From: Halomonas colorata
Lineage (GTDB): Bacteria; Pseudomonadota; Gammaproteobacteria; Pseudomonadales; Halomonadaceae
Reading direction: 5' to 3'
Length of the DNA: 64,000 bases
Assembly (NCBI RefSeq): GCF_014897985.1
Contig: NZ_JABUZA010000003.1
Coordinates: 1 to 64,000 of the forward strand
Under the pieces are notes generated by a model, which was not told the origin of the DNA, searched no databases, and saw nothing but the letters and a program-made list of their open reading frames with translations. Position 1 is the stretch's first letter, and each line of letters starts with the position of its first letter. A program made the position numbers and the translations under genes. Below are positions 50,567-59,300 of this stretch, piece by piece.

Positions 50567-51665
50567 ATGTTGGAAACCAACCCGATACATAACCAGATCA
50601 AGGACCTGTCTGAGCGGACAGACGTTCTTAGGGGGTATCTTTGACTATGCCGAGCGTAAAGATCGGCTAGAAGAAGTCTCTCGCGAGCTTGAAGACCCGA
50701 ATGTCTGGAACGACCCAGCCTATGCGCAAAAGCTGGGTAAAGAGCGCTCTTCACTCGAAGCGATCGTTGCCACTATCGACGAACTGGATCAGGGCCTTGG
50801 CGATAGCCGTGACCTTTTAGAACTCGCCGAAATGGAAGATGACGAAGGCACGGTTGAAGAAGTGCGCAAAGAGCTTGATGGCCTTCAGACAGCGCTTGAA
50901 AAGCTTGAGTTTCGGCGCATGTTTTCCGGCGAGATGGATGAAAACAACGCCTACCTGGACATTCAGTCGGGTTCCGGCGGTACGGAAGCTCAGGACTGGG
51001 CCAATATTTTGCTGCGTATGTACCTGCGCTGGGCAGAAAGCCACGGATTCAAGGCTGAAATAACCGAAATTTCCGCCGGTGAAGTGGCGGGTATCAAGTC
51101 GGCTTCTCTTCACGTTCAGGGCGACCACGCCTTTGGTTGGCTGCGCACTGAAACCGGCGTGCACCGACTGGTGCGCAAAAGCCCGTTCGACTCCGGCGGC
51201 CGCCGTCATACGTCTTTTGCGTCGGTTTTCCTGTCACCGGAAGTCGACGACAGCTTCGAGGTCGAGATCAATCCATCGGACCTGCGCGTTGATACCTACC
51301 GCTCCAGCGGCGCAGGCGGTCAGCACGTTAACACCACCGATTCGGCGGTGCGGATCACCCATGAGCCTACCGGGATTGTAGTGGCGTGCCAGAACCAGCG
51401 CAGCCAGCATGCTAACCGTGACTTTGCCATGAAGCAGTTAAAGGCGAAGCTCTGGGAGCATGAAATGCAAAAGCGTAATGCCGCCAAGCAAGAGGCAGAA
51501 GACTCCAAGGCCGATATCGGTTGGGGCAGCCAAATTCGCTCTTACGTGCTTGATGACCAGCGCATTAAAGATTTGCGCACCGGCGTACAGTCCAGCAACT
51601 GCGACAAGGTCCTCGACGGTGATTTAGATCAGTTTATCGTCGCCAGCCTCAAGCAAGGTTTGTAA
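50567..51665 (+). CDS. prfB: Peptide chain release factor 2 with programmed +1 frameshift, 365 aa
   Basis: The first 25 codons (50567-50641, [20 protein letters not shown] then LRGYL) end in an in-frame TGA at 50642. A +1 shift at CTT-TGA-C continues as [16 protein letters not shown] to 51665. The total of 365 residues equals the E. coli protein. Class-I release factor features are GGQ in [17 protein letters not shown] and the SPF stop-recognition region ([13 protein letters not shown]). RF2 reads UGA and UAA. The frameshift makes its own synthesis depend on RF2 level. lysS follows, as in most gammaproteobacteria. Confidence 0.97.
50630..50645 (+). promoter_or_regulatory. prfB programmed frameshift site
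   Basis: The internal Shine-Dalgarno-like AGGGGG (50630-50635), three bases, the slippery CTT (50639-50641) and the stop TGA with the following C (50642-50645). This is the classic RF2 recoding signal, unchanged. Confidence 0.97.
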
Positions 51666-51699
51666 TCTTTTTAGCGTTCGAACATGAATAGGGTGCCCC

Positions 51700-53211
51700 A
51701 TGGCTAACCAAGACGCGTCTTCTCCTGAAAACGAAAATCATCTTATTGCCGAGCGTCGCGCCAAGCTCACCGCGCGTCGTGAGCTGGCCGCAGAGCAAGG
51801 GAAGAGCGCTTTCCCAAATGACTTCCGCCGCGATAGCCTGACCGTCGAGCTGCAAGACCTGCTGGGCGATAAAGACAAAGCCGAACTGGAGACGCTGGAC
51901 CACCAGGCGTCGGTGGCGGGGCGTGTTATGCGCCAGCGCGGCCCGTTTATTGTTATTCAGGACGTGGCGGGGCAGATCCAGCTTTACGTCGATAAAAAAG
52001 GCCTGCCGGCGGATGTGCTTGAAGACATCAAGGGCTGGGATATCGGTGATATCGTGGCGGCCCGCGGCCCGGTGCATAAATCCGGCAAGGGCGATCTGTA
52101 CGTGATGATGGTCGATGCCCAGCTTCTGACCAAGAGCCTGCGTCCATTGCCGGATAAATTCCACGGCCTGACGGATCAAGAGGCGCGCTATCGTCAGCGC
52201 TATGTCGATCTGATCATGAACCCGCAGTCGCGCAAGGCATTTGAGACACGGGCGGCGGTGATCAGCTCCATGCGCCGTTTCTTTGAAACGCGTGGCTTTA
52301 TGGAAGTGGAAACACCCATGCTCCAGGCGATTCCAGGTGGTGCGACGGCGCGCCCGTTTGTTACCCACCACAACGCGCTGGGCATGGACATGTACCTGCG
52401 TATTGCGCCGGAGCTTTATCTCAAGCGCCTGGTGGTGGGTGGTTTCGAGAAGGTGTTTGAAATCAACCGCAACTTCCGTAACGAAGGGCTTTCGACGCGG
52501 CATAACCCTGAATTCACCATGGTCGAATTCTACTGGGCGTATGCCGACTATAACGACCTGATGGACATGACCGAGGCGATGCTGCGTACCGCAGCCGAAG
52601 AAGTGCTGGGCACCACAACGCTTGAATACCAGGGCGCAAGCTACGACTTTGGCCAGCCGTTCAAGCGTTTGACGCTCAAGCAGTCGATTCTGGATCATGG
52701 CGACGGCATTAGCGATGCGGATCTGGATAGCCTGGAGGCGGCGCGTGCAACCGCCCAGAAACTGGGCATCAAGGTCAAGGACAGCTGGGGACTGGGTAAA
52801 GTCCAAACGGAAATTTTTGAAGAAGTAGCCGAGCACAAGCTCGACCAGCCAACCTTCATTACCGAATACCCGGCCGAAGTCAGTCCGTTGGCGCGACGTA
52901 ACGATGCCAACCCGTTTGTCACCGACCGCTTCGAGTTCTTTGTGGGCGGGCGTGAAATTGCCAACGGTTTCTCGGAGCTGAATGACGCCGAGGACCAGGC
53001 CGAGCGCTTCCGTGAGCAGGCTGCCGAGAAAGAGGCGGGCGACCTAGAGGCGATGTACTACGATGCAGACTACGTGCGTGCCCTGGAATATGGCATGCCG
53101 CCCACTGCCGGTGAAGGTATTGGTATTGACCGTTTGGTGATGCTGTTTACCGACAGCCCCTCCATTCGTGATGTGCTGCTATTCCCGGCGATGCGTCCCG
53201 AAGTAGACTAA
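51700..53211 (+). CDS. lysS: Lysyl-tRNA synthetase (class II), 503 aa
   Basis: The N-terminal OB-fold (about 55-160) includes [20 protein letters not shown]. Class-II motifs are motif 1 near [20 protein letters not shown], motif 2 in [20 protein letters not shown], and motif 3 in [40 protein letters not shown] is typical of LysS. The length matches LysS/LysU (505). It charges tRNA-Lys. It is 34 bases after prfB. Confidence 0.97.
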   Translation: MANQDASSPENENHLIAERRAKLTARRELAAEQGKSAFPNDFRRDSLTVELQDLLGDKDKAELETLDHQASVAGRVMRQRGPFIVIQDVAGQIQLYVDKKGLPADVLEDIKGWDIGDIVAARGPVHKSGKGDLYVMMVDAQLLTKSLRPLPDKFHGLTDQEARYRQRYVDLIMNPQSRKAFETRAAVISSMRRFFETRGFMEVETPMLQAIPGGATARPFVTHHNALGMDMYLRIAPELYLKRLVVGGFEKVFEINRNFRNEGLSTRHNPEFTMVEFYWAYADYNDLMDMTEAMLRTAAEEVLGTTTLEYQGASYDFGQPFKRLTLKQSILDHGDGISDADLDSLEAARATAQKLGIKVKDSWGLGKVQTEIFEEVAEHKLDQPTFITEYPAEVSPLARRNDANPFVTDRFEFFVGGREIANGFSELNDAEDQAERFREQAAEKEAGDLEAMYYDADYVRALEYGMPPTAGEGIGIDRLVMLFTDSPSIRDVLLFPAMRPEVD

Positions 53212-53274
53212 AAGTTGGTAAGGGCGCGTTTTAGCGCCCATAATGGTCAACGTTTCGACGGCGAGGAGAATCCC

Positions 53275-53661
53275 ATGAAACTGCTTAACCGCTCCGCTCT
53301 GAGCGTCAGGCCGACCCAGCCCTTTGTGGACTGGATCAATGCGCTGGAACCCACCATGGGAGACGACGACCTGACACTGGACGACGTCGAACGTGAAAGT
53401 ACCGTTTATCTTATCCCTGAGATGGACACCCCGGAAGCGCTTGAAACCTTTGTACGTGACCGCTTTGCCGAAATTCTCGAGACCGAGCTGCGCGCTTGGG
53501 AAGAGGACGAACGTCAGTGGCCGGAAACGCTTAACTGGGCCCTATTTCAGGAATTTCTGCGCATTGAGCACAGCTATCTCGCCATCGACCTGGATGATGA
53601 GACAGCGCTTGAAATTTCTGATGTTGATGATGCGTTGCTGCTCGACAACGACCAGGATTAA
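53275..53661 (+). CDS. Acidic hypothetical protein, 128 aa
   Basis: I do not recognise the family by name. The start at 53275 is set by GAGGAG 8 bases upstream. The protein is strongly acidic (DDDLTLDDVERE, DLDDETALEISDVDDALLLD) with a central hydrophobic/aromatic core (FVDWINALEP, STVYLIPEMDTPEALETF, WALFQEFLRIE). It has no signal peptide. Genes like this lie near lysS or other translation genes in halophilic gammaproteobacteria, from memory. It is 63 bases after lysS and followed by a strong terminator, so it is probably in the lysS operon. Confidence 0.75.
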   Translation: MKLLNRSALSVRPTQPFVDWINALEPTMGDDDLTLDDVERESTVYLIPEMDTPEALETFVRDRFAEILETELRAWEEDERQWPETLNWALFQEFLRIEHSYLAIDLDDETALEISDVDDALLLDNDQD

Positions 53662-53710
53662 CGCACGGCGTTAGCTAATGTCGTAACCGCATTCAGGCGG
53701 CTGCGTTCAT

Positions 53711-53746
53711 ACACGTTAAAACCGGCTTAGGCCGGTTTTAACGTGT
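53711..53746 (+). terminator. Long perfect hairpin terminator
   Basis: Perfect 16-bp arms (ACACGTTAAAACCGGC / GCCGGTTTTAACGTGT) around TTAG. The T-rich stretch lies within the 3' arm. It separates the acidic protein gene from the MFS gene. Confidence 0.85.
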
Positions 53747-53776
53747 TAGTCGTTTCGTTTTAGGAACATCCCACCC

Positions 53777-55180
53777 ATGCGACTGTTTGAAACCCGTCCT
53801 GGAGACGACGGCCTGCCCGGGCCTGAACGTGCGTTAGCGGTGCTGGCACTGATTACCGGTACGCTGATGGCGGTGGTGGATACCACCATGATCAATCTTG
53901 CCCTGCCCACTATCGCCGCGGATCTAAACGCATCGGCGTCGCGTGCGGTATGGATCACCAATATGTTTCAGGTGGTGTGCGCGGCGTTTTTGCTGGTATT
54001 TGCCGGGATTAGCGAGCTGGTCACTCGCAGGCATATTTACCTGTTTGGATTGACCACCTTCATGCTGGGCGCGCTGGGTGCCGCGCTTTCCCGTAACCTG
54101 GAAGCGCTGCTGGTGTTTCGCGCTTTGCAGGGCCTGGGCGCTGCCGCCACGCTCTCGATTGGCCCTGCGCTTTATCGGGCTATCTTTCCCTCGCGTCTGC
54201 TGGGCAGCGCCTTGGGATTAAGCGCGCTGGTCGTGGCGGGCGGCTATGCCGCAGGGCCCACGCTTAGCGGGGTAATTCTATCGTTTGCCGATTGGCCGTG
54301 GCTGTTTGCGCTCAATCTACCCTTGGGGCTATGTTCGCTATGGTTGGCGAACCGGGCCCTGCCAAAGGATAAGCCTCGCCAGGGCAGCTTCGATTTTTTG
54401 GGTGCGCTGCTTTCCATGCTGATGCTGGCAAGCTTCTTTTTGGCCATGGATGCCGTGGGCCACGCGGCGCCTTTCTGGCAAGTGGGTGCCTGGGTGCTGT
54501 TGGCGGTATCAAGCTTTGCAGGTTTTATTGCCCGTCAGCGCCGCGCGCCATATCCGCTGCTGCCGCTTAGCGTGTTTGCTGAAAAGCGCTTCACCCTTGC
54601 AGTATCGGCGTCAGGGCTTGCGTTTATTGGTCAGGGGCTGACGTTTGTAGCGCTATCGTTTTTCTATCAGGAGCAAATGGGCTTTACGCCGCTGGAAACC
54701 GCCTGGCTGTTTACCCCATGGCCCCTCGCCATTATGGTGGTGGGCCCACTAGCGGGCCGGCTTGCCGATCGCATTAACCCAAGCGTGCTTTCAAGCGCCG
54801 GGCTTGGACTGTTGATTGCTGGATTAATCGCGCTGGCGCTGGTGGATGAAACCATGGGCGTGGCGGAAAGCCTTTGGCGCACGGCGCTGTGCGGAATCGG
54901 TTTTGGCCTGTTTCAGCCGCCCAATAATCGCGAAATGATGGGCAGTCTGCCCCCTGAGCGTAGCGCCAACGTATCGGGCGTTATGAGTACTATCCGCACG
55001 GTGGGTCAGTCGCTGGGGGTTGCCATGGTGGGCGCCGCTTTGGCGCTTGGCTTGGCCGTTCAGGTAACCCTGTGGCTGGGAGCCGCTACGTCTTTTCTGG
55101 CGCTGCTGGCAAGCCTTTCAAGAATTTCTGTCGCCCGGCGTGCACTTGTTGAGCGGCGGACGTCGTCTGGCAGCCAGTAA
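53777..55180 (+). CDS. MFS drug exporter, DHA2 (EmrB/QacA) family, 467 aa
   Basis: About fourteen hydrophobic segments and the DHA2 features: VVDTTMINLALPTIAADLNA in the first segment (motif D1), a motif A-like loop ISELVTRRHIYLFGL, and the motif C-like VVAGGYAAGPTLSGVIL in segment five. It uses the proton gradient to expel hydrophobic or cationic compounds through the inner membrane. No membrane-fusion partner (EmrA) or regulator is adjacent, so it may act alone. The substrate cannot be read from sequence. Confidence 0.9.
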   Translation: MRLFETRPGDDGLPGPERALAVLALITGTLMAVVDTTMINLALPTIAADLNASASRAVWITNMFQVVCAAFLLVFAGISELVTRRHIYLFGLTTFMLGALGAALSRNLEALLVFRALQGLGAAATLSIGPALYRAIFPSRLLGSALGLSALVVAGGYAAGPTLSGVILSFADWPWLFALNLPLGLCSLWLANRALPKDKPRQGSFDFLGALLSMLMLASFFLAMDAVGHAAPFWQVGAWVLLAVSSFAGFIARQRRAPYPLLPLSVFAEKRFTLAVSASGLAFIGQGLTFVALSFFYQEQMGFTPLETAWLFTPWPLAIMVVGPLAGRLADRINPSVLSSAGLGLLIAGLIALALVDETMGVAESLWRTALCGIGFGLFQPPNNREMMGSLPPERSANVSGVMSTIRTVGQSLGVAMVGAALALGLAVQVTLWLGAATSFLALLASLSRISVARRALVERRTSSGSQ

Positions 55181-55220
55181 GCGCGTACAATAAAAACGTT
55201 AAATACCGAGGAGAGCATGC

Positions 55221-55529
55221 ATGACGGTGCAAGCACAGATCGAGCAGAAGTTAGCGGCGTTAGCGCCTGAAGCAGTGCGTGTGGAAAACGAAAGCCACAT
55301 GCATAACGTGCCCGCCAACTCCGAAACCCACTTTAAGGTGACGCTGGTAAGCGATATTTTCGACGGCTTAATGCCGGTGAAGCGCCACCAGAAAATCTAC
55401 GCGCTGCTGGCCGACGAACTGTCCGGACCGGTCCACGCCCTGGCGCTACATCTATATACACCGGTTGAATGGCAGACGCGGGGCGGTGAGCGTCCTGATT
55501 CACCTAACTGTCGTGGCGGCGGCCAGTGA
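55221..55529 (+). CDS. bolA: BolA-family protein, 102 aa
   Basis: A single BolA domain: EIQKL-like AQIEQKLAALAPEAVRVENE then SHMHNVPANSETHFKVTLVS, DGLMPVKRHQKIYALLADEL and VHALALHLYTPVEW. The conserved His in RHQ is a ligand of the shared [2Fe-2S] cluster with monothiol glutaredoxin. The SHMHNVP segment is typical of BolA itself and not IbaG. E. coli BolA affects cell shape and stress response and partners with GrxD. The stop overlaps the holD-like start by four bases (GTGA). Confidence 0.92.
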   Translation: MTVQAQIEQKLAALAPEAVRVENESHMHNVPANSETHFKVTLVSDIFDGLMPVKRHQKIYALLADELSGPVHALALHLYTPVEWQTRGGERPDSPNCRGGGQ

Positions 55530-56362
55530 CACCAGAAGTTGCCCGCCGTTACTACCTCGACGCCATGGGCATTACCGCCTGGGCGTCGCGCTATCAGCTG
55601 CCGAATGCACTGCCGACCGAAGCCTGCGAGTGGGACGATACGCCACCGGAAAAAACACCTCCGCGTGATCGCCTGCAAGCGGTGCTTGATGACGCACCGC
55701 CGCCGCGCAAAGAAGCCAAACCGGCTGAGCTAAGCACACCATCGCCTGAGGCTTCGCCTTTGTCAGTGCGGGCCCTGCTTGGGCAGGCCCCGCCGGTCGC
55801 TGAGCCGCCCGTTAAAAAAGAAGCAGTATCACCTGCGCCCAAACCGACACCCGCAACCTCTGCCAAGCCCCTGCGCTTTGCGCTTTCCTGCATGTGTATT
55901 GGCCAGCGCTGGCTGAGTTTGCACCCTGGCAATATCACGCCTAAAGAGCAGCAGCTGCTAAGCAATATCTTGCAGGCTGCCAGCATTCAGCAGGGCGAAC
56001 TGCCCAGCATCATGCTGTTTGAATGGCCGCCCATGGCCAACGCTTTTGAAGTCGCAGAGCCGCTTGAAGAAGCCCGCGAGGGGCTTTCAGCGTTTATCGA
56101 GGGTAGCGCAAGCCGGAAGGGCTGGAAGCTTGAGCGTGTGCTGTGGTGGGGCGAACATGAGACGCAACAGACCGACGAGATTTGGCAGGTGCTTAACGTT
56201 CAGCAAACACACAGCCAAACGCTGGCACTGCCGATATGGCAAGGGCCGTCGCTTGCCGGGTTGATTCAGAATCCGCAGGCCAAGCGGGAACTGTGGCCTG
56301 CTTTAAACGTGCTTGGCCAAGAGTGGCAGACGCTTGAGAAAGGCCCAAGCAGTCGTGACTGA
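55526..56362 (+). CDS. Probable divergent DNA polymerase III psi subunit (HolD-like), 278 aa
   Basis: A GTG start overlaps bolA by four bases. Residues 9-21 (YYLDAMGITAWAS) resemble the clamp-loader-binding peptide of E. coli psi (LQQLGITQWSLRR). After a Pro/Ala/Glu-rich insert (about 40-120), LRFALSCMCIGQRWL and NPGN-like ITPKEQQLLSNILQA match the psi core strand-helix order. The C-terminal GPSLAGLIQNPQAKRELWPAL matches SPALTDLRANPTARAALWQQ of psi. The gene precedes rimI, exactly as holD does in E. coli. At 278 residues it is twice the E. coli length (137). Psi links the clamp loader to chi and SSB. Confidence 0.65.
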   Translation: MTPEVARRYYLDAMGITAWASRYQLPNALPTEACEWDDTPPEKTPPRDRLQAVLDDAPPPRKEAKPAELSTPSPEASPLSVRALLGQAPPVAEPPVKKEAVSPAPKPTPATSAKPLRFALSCMCIGQRWLSLHPGNITPKEQQLLSNILQAASIQQGELPSIMLFEWPPMANAFEVAEPLEEAREGLSAFIEGSASRKGWKLERVLWWGEHETQQTDEIWQVLNVQQTHSQTLALPIWQGPSLAGLIQNPQAKRELWPALNVLGQEWQTLEKGPSSRD

Positions 56363-56813
56363 GCGCACGATAAACGAGCTTCAGGAGAGCGAGCTTGCCC
56401 AGTTGATGGCACTTGAAGCGCAGGCCCAAAGCGGGGCCAGTGATGCTCAGCTTCATGAGGCCTTAACCGATGCGACAAGCTGCGTATTAGGGTGTATTCA
56501 AGCCGGGGAGTTGGTGGGCTATGCCATCGTCGCGCGCTTACCTTTTGATGCTGAGCTGCAGGCGATTGGCGTACTGCCCGAGCATCGCCACCTTGGGGTG
56601 GGCGGTGGGCTGATGAATGCAGCGCTGCAGAAAGTGGCCGAGTGGCAAAGTGAGCGTGTGCTGCTTGAGGTGCGTGCGGGCAATGTGGCCGCTATTAGCC
56701 TGTATAAGCGCTGGGGCTTTGGCGTGGATGGGCTGCGTAAAGGCTACTACCCGGCAGTGCAGGGAACCGCCGGGCGGGAAGACGCGGTACTGCTGTCACG
56801 TACGCTTAGCTAG
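56355..56813 (+). CDS. rimI: Ribosomal protein S18-alanine N-acetyltransferase RimI, 152 aa
   Basis: The start is GTG at 56355, overlapping the previous gene by eight bases. The GNAT fold is shown by ELVGYAIVARLPFDAELQAI, the acetyl-CoA loop GVLPEHRHLGVGGGLM, and LEVRAGNVAAISLYKRWGF. The ENARLLEVRxxN-like segment is typical of RimI. It acetylates the N-terminus of S18. The gene order holD-like/rimI is shared with E. coli. The stop overlaps the convergent zapB gene by eight bases. Confidence 0.9.
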   Translation: MTERTINELQESELAQLMALEAQAQSGASDAQLHEALTDATSCVLGCIQAGELVGYAIVARLPFDAELQAIGVLPEHRHLGVGGGLMNAALQKVAEWQSERVLLEVRAGNVAAISLYKRWGFGVDGLRKGYYPAVQGTAGREDAVLLSRTLS

Positions 56814-57003
56814 TGGTGCTCGGCGTATCGCTGGTTTCAAACTTGCTCAGTAGACTGTTCAGGCGGCGTTCCCACTCTTCACGCTCTTGCTTAAGCTTGG
56901 CATTTTCATCGCGCAGCTCTTCGTTTTCCAGCTTCATCATTTCCAGTGCGTCCACCGTATCGGTGACTTTTTGCTCAAGCTGATTGAACAGTTCCAGGCT
57001 CAT
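56806..57003 (-). CDS. zapB: Cell division protein ZapB, 65 aa
   Basis: The start at 57003 (MSLELFNQLEQKVTDTVDAL) has GGAG upstream and matches the known N-terminus of ZapB (MSLEVFEKLEAKVQQAID). The chain is an uninterrupted heptad coiled coil (EMMKLENEELRDENAKLKQE). The E. coli protein has 79-81 residues. ZapB bundles at midcell, binds ZapA and stabilises the Z-ring, and links it to the terminus region through MatP. It converges with rimI. Confidence 0.88.
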   Translation of the reverse strand: MSLELFNQLEQKVTDTVDALEMMKLENEELRDENAKLKQEREEWERRLNSLLSKFETSDTPSTTS

Positions 57004-57110
57004 GTAAATCTCCAGATTATAAACACAGGTTATAAAAACAAACGACAGGCTTGCCAACAGGGGTGAATGTGGCGAGCGTAACGCTCGTGGCCATTATCGG
57101 CAAGCGCTGT

Positions 57111-57755
57111 TTAGGGAGTTTGTCGCAGGTAGAGCCGAGCGGTGCTTTCCCCCGCTTGAGTTTCGCGGTGTAACTGCCAATTCGCCGGGATAACCGGCGT
57201 GAGGGCGCGTTCGGTTTCCAGATATATCATGGCGTCTTGAGTAAGCCAGCCGCGGCTTTCTAGAGCGCTGCAGCAGTTGGCGGCAAGCCCCTGATTGAAG
57301 GGCGGGTCAAGAAAAACCAGATCAAAAGGTTGTGAAGGCTGGTTAAGGAAAGCCTCAGCGTCACGGGTAGTCACATGGCCACGCGTGGCGCCAAGAGTCG
57401 CCAGATTTTGGGTAATATAAGCCGCCACGCTGCTGTCACGTTCGATAAAGTCAACATGGGCCGCGCCGCGCGAGAGCGCTTCAATACCCAATGCGCCGGT
57501 GCCCGCAAACAGGTCCAGCACGCGCTGGCCGTATAGCTGCTGGCCTAGCCAGTTAAACAGCGTTTCGCGCACCCTGTCCGGGGTAGGACGCAGGCCGGGG
57601 CGATCAAGCACGGGTAGCTGGCGACGGCGAAAATCACCACCGATAATACGTAGCTTACCGGGCTGTTTGGTGGGCGCACCACGGGAAGCGGTTGAGCGAG
57701 TACCTGAATGAGTACTTGAACGAGTGTTTGGGCGAGAGGAGCGTTGTCGTGTCAT
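57111..57755 (-). CDS. rsmD: 16S rRNA (guanine966-N2)-methyltransferase RsmD, about 214 aa
   Basis: The AdoMet fold has DLFAGTGALGIEALSRGAAH (motif I) and DLVFLDPPFNQGL with the catalytic DPPF (motif IV). GKLRIIGGDFRRRQLPVLDR and RPTPDRVRETLFNWLG near the N-terminus are diagnostic. The start at ATG 57755 is likely, but GTG 57824 would add 23 residues. The first residues before GKLRI are a poorly conserved Ser/Arg/Thr-rich tail. It methylates G966 of 16S rRNA. It is head to head with ftsY, a conserved arrangement. Confidence 0.94.
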   Translation of the reverse strand: MTRQRSSRPNTRSSTHSGTRSTASRGAPTKQPGKLRIIGGDFRRRQLPVLDRPGLRPTPDRVRETLFNWLGQQLYGQRVLDLFAGTGALGIEALSRGAAHVDFIERDSSVAAYITQNLATLGATRGHVTTRDAEAFLNQPSQPFDLVFLDPPFNQGLAANCCSALESRGWLTQDAMIYLETERALTPVIPANWQLHRETQAGESTARLYLRQTP

Positions 57756-57845
57756 ATAGTGGATTGTAGCGGGCTGCTTATCCAAAGTCTTGGTTGGCGG
57801 TGGTAGGATGGTCACAATGTTCACCTTTTAAGTCGGATGACACCC

Positions 57846-59300
57846 ATGTTTGGTTTTTTCAAGCGTAAGAAAAAGCACGACTCCCAACAGGAGCAGCAAA
57901 AGCAACTCCCTCAGGAACTCAACGATGATGAGCTGCTTGATGAATCGCCGCAGAAGCCGCTAGCCGACGCTGAAAACACCGTGCCGGAAGCCAAGCAAGA
58001 GTTTGAGCCAGCGCCTGCTCCGCCTGAGATTAAACCGAAGCCGTCTGAGCCCGAGATCAAGCCGGAGCCGTCTGAGCCTGAGATTAAACCGGAGCCGTCT
58101 GAACCCGAGATCAAGCCGGAGCCGTCTGAGCCCGAGATCAAGCCAGAGCCGTCTGAGCCCGAGATTAAGCCAGAGCCGTCTGAGCCTGAGATTAAACCGG
58201 AGCCGCCTGAGCCTGAGATCAAACCGGAGCCTGCGCCAGAAATTAGCCCAGAACCTGCTCCTGAACCTGAAATCGATCCAGTGCAGCCGGAACCTGAGAT
58301 CCAGCCTGTGCAGAAGCCCGAGCTTCAAGAGAAGCCGGTGGCTGCCAAGAGCGAAAAACAGGGCTGGTTTGCGCGGATTAAATCAGGCCTGGGTAAAACC
58401 CGCGCCAATTTAGCCGACGGTATTTCCGATCTGTTTTTGGGTAAAAAACAGATTGATGACGAGCTGCTAGAGGATTTGGAAACTCAGCTATTAATGGCCG
58501 ATGTGGGCATTGAGGCAACCAGCGAGATTATTGAGCGTCTAGAGAAGCGTGTGTCGCGCAAGGAGCTTAATAACCCTGAAGCGCTTTACCGTGGCTTGCA
58601 GGAGGAGTTAGCTGCCATGCTTGGGCCAGTGGCAACGCCGCTTGTTCTGGATAAGTCACAGGATGGCCCCTTCGTTATTCTGGTCGTTGGGGTGAACGGC
58701 GTGGGTAAAACGACCACGATTGGCAAATTGACTCAGCGCTTTCAGCGTGAAGGCAAAAGCGTGATGCTCGCGGCGGGCGATACCTTCCGTGCGGCGGCGG
58801 TTGAACAGCTTAAAGTATGGGGTGAGCGCAATAGCGTGCCGGTGATTGCTCAGCATACCGGCGCCGACAGCGCCTCGGTCATATACGATGCGGTAGCCGC
58901 CGCCAAAGCGCGCGGCGTAGATGTGCTAATCGCCGATACGGCAGGGCGCCTGCATAACAAGAGTCACTTGATGGAAGAGCTAAAAAAGGTCCATCGCGTC
59001 ATGCAAAAGCTTGATGGCACCGCTCCCCACGAAGTGATGCTGGTACTGGACGCTGGCACCGGGCAAAACGCTATCGCCCAGGCGAGTACGTTCAATGAGG
59101 CCATTCCCGTGACCGGCATCACGCTGACTAAGCTGGACGGCACCGCGAAGGGCGGGATTATCTTTGCGCTGGCGAAGCAGCTCAAAACCCCTATTCGCTT
59201 TATCGGTGTGGGTGAAGGGCTGGATGATCTGCGCCCCTTTGAAGCCAATGACTTTGTTAACGCGCTGTTTGATCGCCAAGGGGATGATGCCAGCGCATGA
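57846..59300 (+). CDS. ftsY: Signal recognition particle receptor FtsY, about 484 aa
   Basis: The start at 57846 (MFGFFKRKKKHDS) is preferred; ATG 57837 adds three residues. A basic N-terminus and a long acidic A domain of about 160 residues hold a 9-residue repeat (EIKPEPSEP). The NG domain (about 175-484) has GVNGVGKTTTIGKLTQRF (G1), DTAGRLHNKSHLMEEL (G3), TKLDGTAKGG (G4/box) and the C-terminal GVGEGLDDLRPF. FtsY docks the SRP-ribosome complex at the membrane and activates Ffh. ftsE follows with a four-base overlap. Confidence 0.95.
   Translation: MFGFFKRKKKHDSQQEQQKQLPQELNDDELLDESPQKPLADAENTVPEAKQEFEPAPAPPEIKPKPSEPEIKPEPSEPEIKPEPSEPEIKPEPSEPEIKPEPSEPEIKPEPSEPEIKPEPPEPEIKPEPAPEISPEPAPEPEIDPVQPEPEIQPVQKPELQEKPVAAKSEKQGWFARIKSGLGKTRANLADGISDLFLGKKQIDDELLEDLETQLLMADVGIEATSEIIERLEKRVSRKELNNPEALYRGLQEELAAMLGPVATPLVLDKSQDGPFVILVVGVNGVGKTTTIGKLTQRFQREGKSVMLAAGDTFRAAAVEQLKVWGERNSVPVIAQHTGADSASVIYDAVAAAKARGVDVLIADTAGRLHNKSHLMEELKKVHRVMQKLDGTAPHEVMLVLDAGTGQNAIAQASTFNEAIPVTGITLTKLDGTAKGGIIFALAKQLKTPIRFIGVGEGLDDLRPFEANDFVNALFDRQGDDASA
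58026..58241 (+). repeat. 27-bp tandem repeat in the ftsY A domain
   Basis: Eight in-frame 27-base units (GAGATTAAACCGGAGCCGTC and variants) encode EIKP(E/K)P(S/P/A)EP. Third-base changes (T/C, A/G) separate the units, but most are over 85 percent alike. The period is a multiple of three, so gain or loss of units keeps the frame. Confidence 0.95.

Noticed and set aside
51649..52836. 395-codon open frame on the minus strand opposite lysS
   Set aside because: It lies fully inside a certain lysS gene; long antisense frames are common in GC-rich genes, and its His/Arg-rich product matches nothing that I know.
57911..58328. Repetitive reading frames opposite and beside the ftsY repeat
   Set aside because: They arise because the 27-bp repeat has no stop in other frames; composition (SGSDGSGLI, RLRRLRFNL) is a by-product.
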